From Anabaena minutissima FACHB-250 (GTDB lineage Bacteria; Cyanobacteriota; Cyanobacteriia; Cyanobacteriales; Nostocaceae), in contig NZ_JACJRG010000004.1 in assembly GCF_014697125.1 (NCBI RefSeq), positions 124,001-188,000 on the forward strand: a stretch of 64,000 bases of DNA, read 5' to 3'. The notes under the pieces are model-generated. The model was not told the DNA's origin. It saw only the letters and a program-made list of their open reading frames with translations, and made no database searches. Below are positions 54,883 through 64,000 of the stretch, in pieces. The translations under genes were made by a program, and so were the position numbers. Each line of letters starts with the position of its first letter. The stretch's first letter is position 1.

Positions 54883-56904
54883 ATGAGCATTTCGACTTCC
54901 GTGCTGAGTGATCTGCTACAGTCCCTACCTTACCTGCGGCCCCAGCTATACTTTAAAGCTTCATTAACGGCCCTCTCCCACGCAATGGAAGATCAGGTGT
55001 TGGCTGCGACTTTAGACAAGCCTCTAATAATTGCTAGTTTTCAGAGAGAGAGATTCTATCGTCAAGAAGCTCATCGCTATCAGCGTTTGGCGCAGCGAAG
55101 TAACCAAATATACGTATTGTCTGCGCCGGAAACTGATTTTGCTAATAGCTCCGAATACTATGAAAAGGTAGCCTTTGAGCCAGATGATGCTTTAAGTCAA
55201 GAGTGGCATTTGGTAGTAATTGCTGATAACTATGCTACTTGCTTAGTTTGCCGTGAAAGCTTGGGGTCGATCGCTAAAAATCAGCAAGTGCCTGATTGGC
55301 TTCCTAGTTTGGATATGGATACGGGGCGGCGATTTGAAGGAATTTGGACATCAGAACGGGGAGTCAGTATTAAAGCCGCGCAGTTGCTATTAGACAGGAT
55401 TGCAGTGTATAGACCAGACTTAGCGGGTAAAGTTGAGAAAGCGCGGCAAAGATTTGGCATAGGAGATAGCAAAGCTTACGTCTCCAATGTCATTAGTGAA
55501 TATGCTTGTGACATCGACACAGACCCCTTTGTCCAACGTCTAGTTACCTACCTGCAAGCTAGTCAGTACAAACTGCATAAAGCTTACCGTTCCATCGCTG
55601 CCCAAGCGAGGAAAGAACGCTTAGTCAACTCAATTAGTACAGCAATTCGGCGATCGCTAGACCCCCATCAGGTACTACAAATCGCTGCCCAAGAACTAGG
55701 GCAGCACTTAGGGGCAAGTCGTTGTTTAATTTACCGCGCTCAAGCCTCGGATGCTCAAGCTGCTATCGAACATGAGTTTTTAATGCCTGGGGTGGTATCT
55801 ATTGCTGGGCAAACCTGGGAGTTAAATAGTAATCCCCTATTTCAAGAAGTGGTAGATCATGGTGAGGGTGTCTGTGTCAGTGATACCTTGAATGATTCTC
55901 GTGTCACTAATTCAGTCACACTATCCTCAATCATCAAAAAATTTGCCGTGCGTTCGTGGTTGATCGAACCAGTATTGTTTCAAGGGCGGCTATTAGGGAT
56001 TGTAGAACTACATTATTGCTCTCTACCGCCGCACCAATGGCAACAAGGGGAACTAGATTTAGTAGAGGCGATCGCTACCCACATTGGATCTGCTTTAATT
56101 CAAGCTGAAGCCTACGCCAACTTAGAAGAACTCAATAAACAGCTAGAAGCCTTAGATCGTACCCGCAGTAACCTGATAGCCATCACCGGCCACGAACTCC
56201 GCACCCCTTTATCTACCATTCAAGTGTGCCTTGAAAGTCTCGCTACTGAGCCAGATATGCCGTTGGAATTGCAGCAAGTCATGCTTAACACGGCTTTGGC
56301 TGACTCAGAACGGATGCGAAAACTAGTACAAGATTTCTTAACCCTTTCTAACCTAGAAAGCGGTCGCGTGGAATGGCATCCAGAATCCCTAAGTTTACAA
56401 GAATGTGTAGATTTATCACTCAGCCGTATTCGCACGCGTCCCACAGTCGAAAAACCCCCCCAAATCACGGCGGACATTCCCGAAAACTTACCGCTCGTGA
56501 GAGCTGACGGTGATTGGTTAGTGGAAGTTTTAGCCAAACTGGTGGATAACTCCTGTAAATTTACCCCCACCCAAGGTCAAATACATATCAGTGCCCACTA
56601 CAACAGCGATCGCATGGTAGTAGAAGTTACCGTGACTGATACAGGGCGCGGCATTGAACCTAATCGCCTAGAAATTGTTTTTGACCGTTTCTACCAAGAA
56701 GAAGGGGCATTAAGGCGCACGGCAGGCGGGACAGGTCTAGGTTTGGCTATTTGCCGCCAAATCGTCAACGGTTGGGGTGGGAAAATTTGGGCAGAGTCAA
56801 GCGGTAAAGACCAAGGCAGTCAGTTTCATTTCACCATCCCCATTGTTCAGGGTAGCCAAGAGGAAAAGAAGCCAAAAGTCAAGAAAGTGGGGAATAGAAA
56901 ATAG
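54883..56904 (+). CDS. DICT - GAF sensor histidine kinase
   Basis: 673 residues. A DICT-type sensory domain (about 20-130: LIIASFQRERFYRQEAHRYQ, YVLSAPETDF, WHLVVIADNY) precedes a GAF domain (about 255-410; ISTAIRRSLDPHQVLQIAAQ), then HisKA with its His in ITGHELRTPL and an ATPase domain with KLVDNSCKFTP and GGTGLGL. DICT occurs in light-signalling proteins, but ligand binding is not proven. In the GAF domain I see Cys in SRCLIY but not the bilin signature. No response regulator is adjacent. The C-terminal ~12 residues (EEKKPKVKKVGNRK) are basic. Confidence 0.93.
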   Translation: MSISTSVLSDLLQSLPYLRPQLYFKASLTALSHAMEDQVLAATLDKPLIIASFQRERFYRQEAHRYQRLAQRSNQIYVLSAPETDFANSSEYYEKVAFEPDDALSQEWHLVVIADNYATCLVCRESLGSIAKNQQVPDWLPSLDMDTGRRFEGIWTSERGVSIKAAQLLLDRIAVYRPDLAGKVEKARQRFGIGDSKAYVSNVISEYACDIDTDPFVQRLVTYLQASQYKLHKAYRSIAAQARKERLVNSISTAIRRSLDPHQVLQIAAQELGQHLGASRCLIYRAQASDAQAAIEHEFLMPGVVSIAGQTWELNSNPLFQEVVDHGEGVCVSDTLNDSRVTNSVTLSSIIKKFAVRSWLIEPVLFQGRLLGIVELHYCSLPPHQWQQGELDLVEAIATHIGSALIQAEAYANLEELNKQLEALDRTRSNLIAITGHELRTPLSTIQVCLESLATEPDMPLELQQVMLNTALADSERMRKLVQDFLTLSNLESGRVEWHPESLSLQECVDLSLSRIRTRPTVEKPPQITADIPENLPLVRADGDWLVEVLAKLVDNSCKFTPTQGQIHISAHYNSDRMVVEVTVTDTGRGIEPNRLEIVFDRFYQEEGALRRTAGGTGLGLAICRQIVNGWGGKIWAESSGKDQGSQFHFTIPIVQGSQEEKKPKVKKVGNRK

Positions 56905-56933
56905 GGACTGGGGACTGGGGACTGGGATTTTTT

Positions 56934-57023
56934 ATTCACTACTCACTACTCAGCACGGGCTAAACGCCCCGCTACCGCTAACAGCACTCAGCACTCAGCA
57001 CTCACCACTCAGCACTCACCAAA
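56934..57023. repeat. Heptamer repeat array upstream of psaD
   Basis: CACTACTCAGCACG, GCTAACAGCACTCAGCACTC, ACCACTCAGCACTCACCA: CAGCACTCA-type repeats, interrupted by GGGCTAAACGCCCCGC. It lies about 80 bases before the psaD start, so it may be in the leader or promoter of that gene. Confidence 0.85.
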
Positions 57024-57105
57024 GACTGTTACAGACTGTGACGCGATCGCAATATGATCATGGTGGCGGTGTTACGATGCCCTAAAAACGTTGAGAGAAT
57101 CCCTT

Positions 57106-57525
57106 ATGGCAGAAACACTTTCTGGCAAAACTCCACTCTTTGCTGGCAGCACTGGTGGCTTGCTCACCAAAGCAGAAGTAGAAGAAAAATACGCTATCAC
57201 CTGGACTAGCCCCAAGGCTCAAGTTTTTGAACTGCCCACAGGCGGTGCAGCTACCATGCACCAAGGTCAAAACTTGCTGTACATAGCTCGGAAAGAATAT
57301 GGTATCGCTTTAGGCGGTCAACTCCGTAAATTCAAAATCACAGACTACAAAATTTACCGGATTCTGCCCAGTGGTGAAACCACATTCATTCACCCAGCTG
57401 ATGGCGTATTCCCAGAAAAAGTGAACCCTGGTCGTGAGATAGTACGTCACGTTCCCCGCAGCATCGGGGAAAATCCCAGCCCTGCACAACTCAAGTTTTC
57501 TGGTAAAGCTACCCATGATGCGTAG
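57106..57525 (+). CDS. psaD: Photosystem I subunit II (PsaD)
   Basis: 139 residues from ATG 57106 (an in-frame GTT/ATG-like extension five codons up is unlikely). [40 protein letters not shown] and [20 protein letters not shown] are PsaD hallmarks; the basic C-terminus contains the ferredoxin docking region. It binds the stromal side of PSI and forms the ferredoxin site with PsaC and PsaE. trpE follows about 270 bases later with repeats between. Confidence 0.98.
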   Translation: MAETLSGKTPLFAGSTGGLLTKAEVEEKYAITWTSPKAQVFELPTGGAATMHQGQNLLYIARKEYGIALGGQLRKFKITDYKIYRILPSGETTFIHPADGVFPEKVNPGREIVRHVPRSIGENPSPAQLKFSGKATHDA

Positions 57526-57550
57526 GGAATAGGTACTGGGGACAAATTAG

Positions 57551-57620
57551 TGCTGAGTAATGAGTACCGAGTGCTGAGTGAAATTCTTAACTCAGGACTC
57601 AGGATTCAGGACTCAGCACT
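57551..57620. repeat. Heptamer repeat array after psaD
   Basis: GTGCTGAGTAATGAGTACCG, AGTGCTGAGTG, then AACTCAGGACTCAGGATTCA and GGACTCAGCACT in the opposite sense: two arms that can pair as a hairpin after psaD. Confidence 0.8.
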
Positions 57621-57625
57621 AGCCA

Positions 57626-57672
57626 AGTCCCCATTACCCCTTATCCCCAGAGGGGGCCCCGAGTTCCCCAGC
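57626..57672. repeat. Repeat C, intergenic copy
   Basis: CCCCATTACCCCTTATCCCC, AGAGGGGGCCCCGAGTTCCC: the reverse complement, with few differences, of the sequence found inside the PP2C gene at 15524-15575. Here it lies in non-coding DNA, presumably the normal setting. Confidence 0.85.
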
Positions 57673-57685
57673 TTTTCAATGCGTG

Positions 57686-57727
57686 GATTTGCAATGAGTG
57701 GATTTTAAATTATTCAATCTAAAATCC
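57686..57727. repeat. Dispersed repeat D, copy 3
   Basis: GATTTGCAATGAGTGGATTT then an AT-rich palindrome ending AATCTAAAATCC. The lead-in matches copy 1 at 14973 exactly; the palindrome differs at one or two bases. Confidence 0.85.
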
Positions 57728-57797
57728 CCAGTCCCCAGTCCTCTGTCTCTAGTTATTTAATTTTGACTTTTGACTTTTGACTTGATTTGTCCCCAAT

Positions 57798-59318
57798 ATG
57801 CCTATGATTTTTCCCGATTTTTCTGAATTTTCCCAGCTAGCTGCACAAGGTAATTTCATCCCCGTGTATCAGGAATGGGTAGCTGACCTAGATACACCTG
57901 TTTCTGCTTGGTACAAGTTTTGTGCAGGACAACCCTACAGCTTTTTGCTGGAATCGGTGGAAGGTGGGGAAAAAATCGGGCGTTATAGTTTAGTTGGTTG
58001 TGATCCACTGTGGATTTTAGAAGCCAGGGGCGACACTACCACCCAGACACACCGCGACGGTTCTCAGGTGTTGTTCGCAGGCGACCCATTTACAGCTTTA
58101 GCTAACTGTCTTGCACCTTTTCAACCAGTCAAACTACCCGAATTACCGCCAGGAATTGGGGGGTTGTTTGGCTTTTGGGGCTATGAGTTAATTCGTTGGA
58201 TTGAGCCGCGTGTACCAGTGCATCCCCAAGATGAGCGCAACATCCCGGATGGGTTGTGGATGCAGGTAGACCATCTATTGATATTTGACCAAGTAAAGCG
58301 GAAAATTTGGGCGATCGCCTATGCTGATTTACGTGACCCAGCAGTAGATATAAAATCAGCATATCAACAAGCGTGCGATCGCGTTACCCAAATGGTGAGT
58401 AAGTTATCTTTACCCTTATCGCCACAAAAAACCATCTTGGAGTGGACACCCCCCAACCAAGCTAAGGTCGGGGAAGCACCCGAATATAGCAGCAATTTTA
58501 CCCGCCCAGAATTTTGCGCTAGTGTCCAAAAAGCAAAAGATTACATCAAAGCTGGTGATATTTTTCAAGTCGTCATTTCTCAGCGTCTTTCTACACAATA
58601 CACAGGCGACCCCTTCTCTCTCTATCGTTCCCTGCGACAAATTAATCCTTCGCCTTACATGGCGTATTTTCACTTCCAAGATTGGCAAATTATTGGTTCT
58701 AGTCCCGAAGTCATGGTAAAAGCAGAACGGGATGCAGAGGGTGAGGTCATAGCCACCGTCCGTCCGATTGCAGGGACACGTCCACGGGGTAAAACAACTC
58801 AGGAAGATTTAGCTTTTGCTACAGACTTATTGCAAGACCCTAAAGAAATTGCTGAACACGTCATGCTAGTCGATTTAGGACGGAATGATTTAGGGCGGGT
58901 TTGTGAAAGTGGTAGCGTCAAAGTTGATGAATTAATGGTAGTAGAGCGTTATTCTCATGTGATGCACATTGTGAGTAATGTGGTAGGTAAATTAGCACCC
59001 AATAAAACCGCCTGGGATTTATTAAAAGCTTGCTTCCCGGCTGGGACAGTTAGCGGCGCACCGAAAATTCGGGCGATGGAAATTATCAATGAATTAGAAC
59101 CAAGCCGCCGGGGTGTGTATTCTGGAGTGTATGGTTATTACGATTTTGAAGGGCAATTAAATAGTGCGATCGCAATTCGCACGATGGTAGTTAGAGATAA
59201 TACAGTCACAGTACAAGCTGGTGCAGGTTTAGTAGCTGATTCTGAACCAGAAAAGGAATATGAGGAGACTTTAAATAAAGCTAGAGGTCTGCTTGTAGCG
59301 ATTCGTTGTTTGCGGTGA
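57798..59318 (+). CDS. trpE: Anthranilate synthase component I
   Basis: 506 residues. It makes anthranilate from chorismate with the TrpG amidotransferase (not here). The tryptophan-feedback motif LLES (in FLLESVEGGEKIGRYS) is near residue 50, and the chorismate-binding core has GDIFQVVISQRL, PSPYMAYFH, VRPIAGTRPRGKT, EHVMLVDLGRNDLGRV and FPAGTVSGAPKIRAMEI. The LLES motif argues for TrpE rather than PabB. ATG 57798 is the first of two close ATGs (57804). It lies downstream of psaD but has a repeat-filled gap, so probably its own promoter. Confidence 0.95.
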   Translation: MPMIFPDFSEFSQLAAQGNFIPVYQEWVADLDTPVSAWYKFCAGQPYSFLLESVEGGEKIGRYSLVGCDPLWILEARGDTTTQTHRDGSQVLFAGDPFTALANCLAPFQPVKLPELPPGIGGLFGFWGYELIRWIEPRVPVHPQDERNIPDGLWMQVDHLLIFDQVKRKIWAIAYADLRDPAVDIKSAYQQACDRVTQMVSKLSLPLSPQKTILEWTPPNQAKVGEAPEYSSNFTRPEFCASVQKAKDYIKAGDIFQVVISQRLSTQYTGDPFSLYRSLRQINPSPYMAYFHFQDWQIIGSSPEVMVKAERDAEGEVIATVRPIAGTRPRGKTTQEDLAFATDLLQDPKEIAEHVMLVDLGRNDLGRVCESGSVKVDELMVVERYSHVMHIVSNVVGKLAPNKTAWDLLKACFPAGTVSGAPKIRAMEIINELEPSRRGVYSGVYGYYDFEGQLNSAIAIRTMVVRDNTVTVQAGAGLVADSEPEKEYEETLNKARGLLVAIRCLR

Positions 59319-59480
59319 ATTTGGGGTTAACCTTCATACCTTTCGCTTCAGGTGGTAAGGGGAAAAAGTAATGGCTAAAGCACTTATGTAGAGACGCAAT
59401 TTACTTTTAAATTTTGAATCGTTAAAGCATCTGAAAGACCGAGGCTTGGTAGATGAAACCCTTTTATGAGAGTGTCAAAT

Positions 59481-60458
59481 TTATTTACTAAAAGTCAGCA
59501 CATTCTCAGCTACTAAACAGAGATCAGCTACAGTATATTTTACAAAAACTGAACTTTGGGTAGCGTTACAAGAACTTTTGACTGTGATTGTCTTGGTATT
59601 ATCCTTAATCAATTTAGCTTGGTAGGTGTACAGCGAATCACTTTTGTTGCTAAAAGTTAGCTCACCTAAAATTGTATTGTTGTCTAAACTTTGCTCTAAA
59701 ATCTTACCTGCTACTTTATAGTTAAACCAATTCCATCCTTGACTCAACATTAAATCTCTCTCTAAAACTTGTAATGCAGGATGCAAAATTCCCCAGCCCC
59801 TATACACTTTCTTTAAGCCTTGAATATCACCAGTATGTGTCAAAAATGCCTGGAATGAATGCTCATCTAAACACCCATAATATCTACCTTGTGGTAAGTC
59901 TATAGCTGTGGGTGCAAATCGATGTCCACCAAAATGACTGGATCTCCAAATCTGCACATTTTTCAAATTCAAATTAGCAATAGTTTCTGTAGCATAAAAA
60001 TAAAAAGGATTACCATATCTAGCACAGCATTTATCATGACTGCCGTGGGTACATATTAAAATATCTCTACTGATACTGCTGTCTATTTCATAACCAGGCA
60101 CTTTTCCCCATAACCATTTTTTGACAACTGATGCTACCTGCTCGATATGTGGCACTCTAAATTCATGCTTAATATATCCAGAACTCAATCCTTCTTGTTT
60201 TTGATAAATCAAAAGAGTTGTATGTTCTACTTTGTGGGTTAAATCATTAGCAATTAAGAGAAATCTGATTGATAATTTAGCTTGCTTAACCTCTTCTACC
60301 AAAATCTGTAAATTACGAGGAACCCATTTAGAATTAAAGGCATTTGATACCCAAGGTAAAGGGCATTCAACAAGAATATAAGTTTGGTAGTCAGTCGCAC
60401 TACCAATAACATCTTCTCCTAGTTCGCGTGTAGAATCAGAACAAAAAAAACTATCCAT
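59481..60458 (-). CDS. Sucrase/ferredoxin-like family protein
   Basis: 325 residues. DILICTHGSHDKCCARYGNP and HFGGHRFAPTAIDLPQGRYY match the two signature blocks of this thioredoxin-fold ferredoxin-like family; Cys in CTHGSHDKCC could ligate an Fe-S cluster. The family's biochemical function is not settled. The last ~90 residues (from WNWFNYKVAG) form a separate lobe. It is isolated, with >1 kb of non-coding sequence upstream. Confidence 0.88.
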   Translation of the reverse strand: MDSFFCSDSTRELGEDVIGSATDYQTYILVECPLPWVSNAFNSKWVPRNLQILVEEVKQAKLSIRFLLIANDLTHKVEHTTLLIYQKQEGLSSGYIKHEFRVPHIEQVASVVKKWLWGKVPGYEIDSSISRDILICTHGSHDKCCARYGNPFYFYATETIANLNLKNVQIWRSSHFGGHRFAPTAIDLPQGRYYGCLDEHSFQAFLTHTGDIQGLKKVYRGWGILHPALQVLERDLMLSQGWNWFNYKVAGKILEQSLDNNTILGELTFSNKSDSLYTYQAKLIKDNTKTITVKSSCNATQSSVFVKYTVADLCLVAENVLTFSK

Positions 60459-61602
60459 TAATCTCTACTAAATAACGATATTTATAGACAATATTTTGCT
60501 AGAATTAGTTGTAGTAGAAACTACAATTTTTACACTAATCGCATTTTTTGATTAAACCCTGGTAGCCACTTTATAGCATTATTTCTCAAAAACGTCTTCC
60601 CTATTAAGAAAAATTCTAGAATAGAACTAAAAAAGTGTTTAATCTTATCTAGTACAGAAGACTCAATATTTAGCTTTCAGGAGTTTTCGATCTAACATAC
60701 TGGCTAAACTTTTTTACTAAATAATCGCCACAGAGCATAATCAACTGTGTATTTATATCTACATAATGGGGTATTCATAGTTTTGCAAGAAAGATATATT
60801 ACCAGCATAAGAAAAAAATAACATTTTTGTGATCAAATCATCCTAAAGGTAGTTACGTTAATTTTTTATTAACTAAAAAATTTTGATTTTGTTCTTAGCT
60901 ACCTCTCACTAACAGTTTGTGTGCGAATCTTTTTTTAGATGTTGTGCAACTGATCTACACTTTTAAAGAATTATTGCTAAAAATTCTCAATAATTCTCTA
61001 AAAAAATTTAGATGCTTAGATGTAAAGTATTTTCTTATACTCTATCAATTATCTATCTCACTAGCTAGGTTATTACTTACGCTGTGAGTATTTACTTATG
61101 CTTGAAATGCCCGGATTACAGGTTCTCGTACTCAATTTGTCAAACTTTTTAACAGATAAATGAGAAAAATAGGTAGCCATCCTACTAACTCTTTTTAACT
61201 TTTACAAGTTAGATATTTTTTGAGACAACTAATTTAATTAAAACTCAAATTCAATATTAATGCAAGCTTTTATTGATATTTATAACGGTAGTGCCAACTT
61301 TTTTTCAGGCTAGATGCTTACTAAATCAAGCTTCACAGTCGTTTTCCCTAAAAAAAATTATTATATAACCCATTGAAAACATCAATACTATCAATAATAA
61401 TTATCAATATATAATCTTAGCCCTAGATTTTGGTGGTACTAATTCGCTAAAGCAATGTGAAACTGAGTCCCGACAGATTAAGACGGGTTATCGCATAACT
61501 TTCTTAGGCAAAGCTTAAATGAGCGTGCAATGTCAATTGGCTCAGATATAAGTCACGCATCTCACAACGCGCTCCTTCCCCTCTGCGTTTAAAATTCCCC
61601 CC
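60459..61602. other. 1.1-kb AT-rich region, no gene seen
   Basis: The largest gene-free stretch in the window. I see no coding frame of note on either strand and no RNA family I recognise. It is divergently flanked upstream of the sucrase/ferredoxin-like gene and downstream of the kinase-GUN4 gene, so only one promoter is required. A small RNA or decayed gene is possible. Confidence 0.5.
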
Positions 61603-62949
61603 TCAACTCTTCAATCTTGCTGCCACAGCGTCTATATGTCGCCACCACTGAGTCCCACCAGCCCACACCCGCGAGGGTAAATAGCCTTGAGGTAATGACC
61701 CAATAAATAATTGCCAACTAGGGGGAGAATGAGAATTATATAAATGCCAACCAACCGCCGTACAGAACCTTACATAATCACAGTCAACGCTTTCGTAGAT
61801 TTGCTTCTGCACACTAAAACCAAAACGTCCTTGACTGTACTTGAGCCATAACTGGTCAATTATTTGTAGATCCTCATAGGGTAACTTAGCAATATCACCC
61901 ATAAAGAAATAACTACCTCTGGGCTTAGATAAAGCCTGACACATCACCATCCAAGTTTCTTGGTCTGCCAATTGCCATTGTTTCAAAGCGAGTAAATCAC
62001 GCAATTTGTGGTAGTCAACACCAACCTCAGAATACAGCGTATTAACTGGCTGTTGCTGAACATTCCGGGGGTAGGAGTTTAAAGCTTGCAAAACTTCAGT
62101 CGCCGATTTATAGCGTTGGGAGAGGGCATTTTGCAGTAATTGGTCAAGAATTGCGCCCAGTTGCTTGCTGATAGTGTTCCCTGATAATAGATAATCACGC
62201 CAGACCCAGCGATCGCAACTCACATCAAACAAATCAAAGGGGGAAATCCCAGTTAATAAATGAATGCAGGTGACACCTAAACTGTAAAGGTCACTAGCTG
62301 GTAGTGCTTTTCCCCGTGTTTGTTCAGGTGCAATGTATTCTGGAGAGCCTATGGTAGTACCTGTTTGTAGTAAAGCTGTAGCGGTGATGTGTTTGGCAAT
62401 ACCAAAATCAATTAAAACTAATTCACCCTGAGAGGAACTGCGGATGATATTTGCTGGCTTGATGTCCCTGTGAATGATTTGCTTGTCATGGATAAATTGC
62501 AGCACTGGTAACAAGTCTTTCAATAATTGCCCAATCTGGGATTCATTAAAGACTCCATTTTCTTGCAATTCCTCTTTGAGTGTCTGTCCGGGAATCCATG
62601 ATTCCACTAAATACAGGCGATTTTTTTGTTCAAAGTAACCCAGCAGTTTGGGTATTTGGGGATGTTGCAACTCATCAAGACGCACTGCTTCCTGACGAAA
62701 TAACTTCACTGCTTGATGACAGTTGTGACCATATTGAGACGGAAAATTAAATTGTTTGATGACACATCTAGGTTGGGAAGGAAGATGCTCATCTACTGCC
62801 AAGAATGTTATACCAAACCCACCATGACCAATCTGCCGTAATAAATGATAACGGTGATTGAGTAAAAGCTGTTCACCACATTTGAGACAAACTGTAGCTG
62901 TATCGGGGTTTTGAGAATATAAACAGCCAATATTAGGACATATTTTCAT
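61603..62949 (-). CDS. Ser/Thr protein kinase with C-terminal GUN4 domain
   Basis: 448 residues from ATG 62949 (an ATG nine codons upstream is also in frame). A small zinc knuckle (CPNIGC...CLKC, residues 4-26) precedes the kinase domain: GHGGFGITFLAVD, VIKQF (Lys), HRDIKPANII and DFGIAKH. The C-terminal ~150 residues are a GUN4 domain (YHKLRDLLALKQWQLADQET, MCQALSKPR, DLQIIDQLWLKYSQGRFGFS). GUN4 binds tetrapyrroles, so the kinase could respond to a porphyrin or bilin; this is inference. Related kinase-GUN4 fusions are common in Nostocales. Confidence 0.93.
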   Translation of the reverse strand: MKICPNIGCLYSQNPDTATVCLKCGEQLLLNHRYHLLRQIGHGGFGITFLAVDEHLPSQPRCVIKQFNFPSQYGHNCHQAVKLFRQEAVRLDELQHPQIPKLLGYFEQKNRLYLVESWIPGQTLKEELQENGVFNESQIGQLLKDLLPVLQFIHDKQIIHRDIKPANIIRSSSQGELVLIDFGIAKHITATALLQTGTTIGSPEYIAPEQTRGKALPASDLYSLGVTCIHLLTGISPFDLFDVSCDRWVWRDYLLSGNTISKQLGAILDQLLQNALSQRYKSATEVLQALNSYPRNVQQQPVNTLYSEVGVDYHKLRDLLALKQWQLADQETWMVMCQALSKPRGSYFFMGDIAKLPYEDLQIIDQLWLKYSQGRFGFSVQKQIYESVDCDYVRFCTAVGWHLYNSHSPPSWQLFIGSLPQGYLPSRVWAGGTQWWRHIDAVAARLKS

Positions 62950-63023
62950 CACAAGACGTTTTTCTGGGCTTATCAATCATTATTCCCAATTCATTCTTGT
63001 TTCTTGTCCTGTCACCTTCCATC

Positions 63024-63407
63024 CTACTGTTGCTCTGCGGTGTAAGTATAAAAATTGTTAAACGCGCCTACGGTTTCAAATCTGTAAGAAGGTATCCAGG
63101 AATTCACTTTGAATTCTGTGCGATACACACTAAACAAAATTAAGTCTTGCCTTTCGGTAGTGGCTGAGAGGATTTGCCGCATTTGGGGGTTAGCAGAACT
63201 AACTAGTTTGTCACAGTTAGTATTGATTAACTTTTCTATGAGCTTTGTTGTTGAATTGCAGACATCCTTTTTTAAGTACGATGTCAGTTTCTGCACAGCA
63301 TAATCCTCATAGGCAGGTTGGTTAGGATTTGTGTTTGCCATCGCTACTCCCAACACAGCCGCGAATCCTATAGAACCAATGTATGCCAAAATATTGAATA
63401 ACTTCAT
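63024..63407 (-). CDS. Secreted or membrane-anchored DUF4359 protein
   Basis: 127 residues. An N-terminal hydrophobic helix (ILAYIGSIGFAAVLGVAMANT) looks like a signal peptide or anchor. The mature part has two cysteines (KDVCNSTT and NTNCDKLV) that could form a disulfide, and FSVYRTEFKVNSWIPSYRFE, which I associate with DUF4359. Function unknown. It lies 50-75 bases upstream of the kinase-GUN4 gene on the same strand and may share its transcript. Confidence 0.8.
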   Translation of the reverse strand: MKLFNILAYIGSIGFAAVLGVAMANTNPNQPAYEDYAVQKLTSYLKKDVCNSTTKLIEKLINTNCDKLVSSANPQMRQILSATTERQDLILFSVYRTEFKVNSWIPSYRFETVGAFNNFYTYTAEQQ

Positions 63408-63531
63408 ACTTTCTAGCGTTAACTCCCTAGATATCAGTTAAATTCCCCAGACTGGGAATAAATAAAGTCCGTTCCTATAGAAATTTTCTTGATCAATTTA
63501 CCAAATCAGTGCTATAATCAAAAATGTCGAT

Positions 63532-63606
63532 GGCGAGCGTAGCCAAGTGGTTAAGGCAGTGGTTTGTGGTACCACCATTCGTGGGTTCAATTCCCATCGT
63601 TCGCCC
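63532..63606 (+). tRNA. trnH-GUG: tRNA-His (GTG)
   Basis: Acceptor GGCGAGC/GTTCGCC, D-arm AGCCAAGTGGTTAAGGC, anticodon stem GTGGT/ACCAC with loop TTGTGGT (anticodon GTG), T-arm GTGGG-TTCAATT-CCCAT (last pair wobbling). The discriminator is C, specific for histidine. No CCA is encoded; the -1 base is T, so G-1 is added after transcription or the 5' end differs. Confidence 0.95.
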
Positions 63607-63709
63607 TTTAAATGATGAATCGGTAGTTTTCAAAGAGTGATATCGCTTTTTGATAATATACCTGATAAAACCTCAAAGACTAACAATATTTTATGCCTTT
63701 CCTCACAGG

Positions 63710-64000
63710 CTACCGAATCACTGTGCTATCTATTGGTAATGAGAAATCACGAGACCATTCATTCCAAGAACCAAAATAGTTTTTGGCATTAATTCCAGCG
63801 TCTTGCAAAGCAATCAGTGTGTTAGCAGCCCTAGAACCTTTAAAGCAATATATATACACAACAGACTCGGAAGTAATACCCACCGATTGACAAATTTCTA
63901 AAATTTCCGTTTTGGAGAGAAACATCGGGATTCCCGATACAGAAGTCATCAAACGATGCCATTCCAGCCATATAGCGTTAGGGATTCTCCCCTTGCGCGG
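63710..64000 (-). CDS. Rhodanese-like sulfurtransferase (partial, N-terminus outside the window)
   Basis: The frame is open to the right edge: GRIPNAIWLEWHRLM precedes FLSKTEILEICQSVGI, VVYIYCFKGSRAANTLIALQ and NYFGSWNEWSRDFSLPID. The active-site loop is CFKGSRA (CxxGxR), so the cysteine is present. GSW.EWS is the C-terminal rhodanese signature, and the family generally has two domains; this is the second. It transfers sulfur from thiosulfate or 3-mercaptopyruvate; substrate not determinable. Confidence 0.9.
   Translation of the reverse strand, partial: PRKGRIPNAIWLEWHRLMTSVSGIPMFLSKTEILEICQSVGITSESVVYIYCFKGSRAANTLIALQDAGINAKNYFGSWNEWSRDFSLPIDSTVIR

Overview
The window is chromosomal DNA from a filamentous, probably heterocyst-forming cyanobacterium (Nostoc/Anabaena/Tolypothrix type). 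Supporting evidence is psaD next to trpE, a phycocyanin operon with rod linkers, pcyA, many HIP1 octamers (GCGATCGC), heptamer tandem repeats (GAGTGCT type), several Uma2/DUF820 genes, xisH/xisI homologues and Ser/Thr kinases with GUN4 or FHA modules. I do not assign a species.

Layout. 1-13 kb is housekeeping: a partial DedA protein, a Gfo/Idh/MocA oxidoreductase, queC, a CNNM/HlyC-type membrane protein, a CAU tRNA, pyrE, a dynamin-like GTPase facing a protein that ends in an acyl carrier domain, thiC behind a TPP riboswitch, and a pseudouridine synthase. 13-19 kb is signalling: a PAS histidine kinase, a zinc-ribbon PP2C phosphatase and an FHA-Ser/Thr kinase. 20-31 kb is a protein-glycosylation region: a very large methyltransferase/glycosyltransferase polypeptide, separated by a poly-T frameshift from a TPR/O-GlcNAc-transferase-like reading frame, then an xisI/broken-xisH pair, then a second SPINDLY-type transferase behind a type IV pilin. 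31-35 kb has a secreted-type subtilase, cobU and a PPK2 kinase.

35.2-47.7 kb is the most interesting part. It reads as a compact type III chromatic acclimation (CA3) cassette: a green/red cyanobacteriochrome kinase with the Glu/Leu/Lys protochromic triad (rcaE), a single-receiver protein (rcaF), a receiver-OmpR-HPt-receiver protein (rcaC), pcyA, and a red-light-type phycocyanin operon (cpcB2-A2-H2-I2-D2). An exact 18-bp L box (TTGCACA-N4-TTGCACA) lies upstream of the cpc operon and a two-mismatch copy lies directly upstream of pcyA. The inferred circuit is: RcaE senses red/green light, signals through RcaF and RcaC, and RcaC at the L boxes switches on the pigment protein and the enzyme making its bilin together. 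A toxin-antitoxin-like pair and a TIR/DnaJ-C/TPR protein with near-identical repeats sit inside the cassette between pcyA and cpcB2.

47.7-64 kb returns to core functions: Uma2, a TGS-less threonyl-tRNA synthetase, DUF2605/DUF2973 proteins, an amylo-alpha-1,6-glucosidase-like enzyme, a DICT-GAF histidine kinase, psaD, trpE, a sucrase/ferredoxin-like protein, a kinase-GUN4 protein, tRNA-His and a partial rhodanese. Intergenic DNA carries at least five dispersed repeat families, some of which have entered coding sequence.
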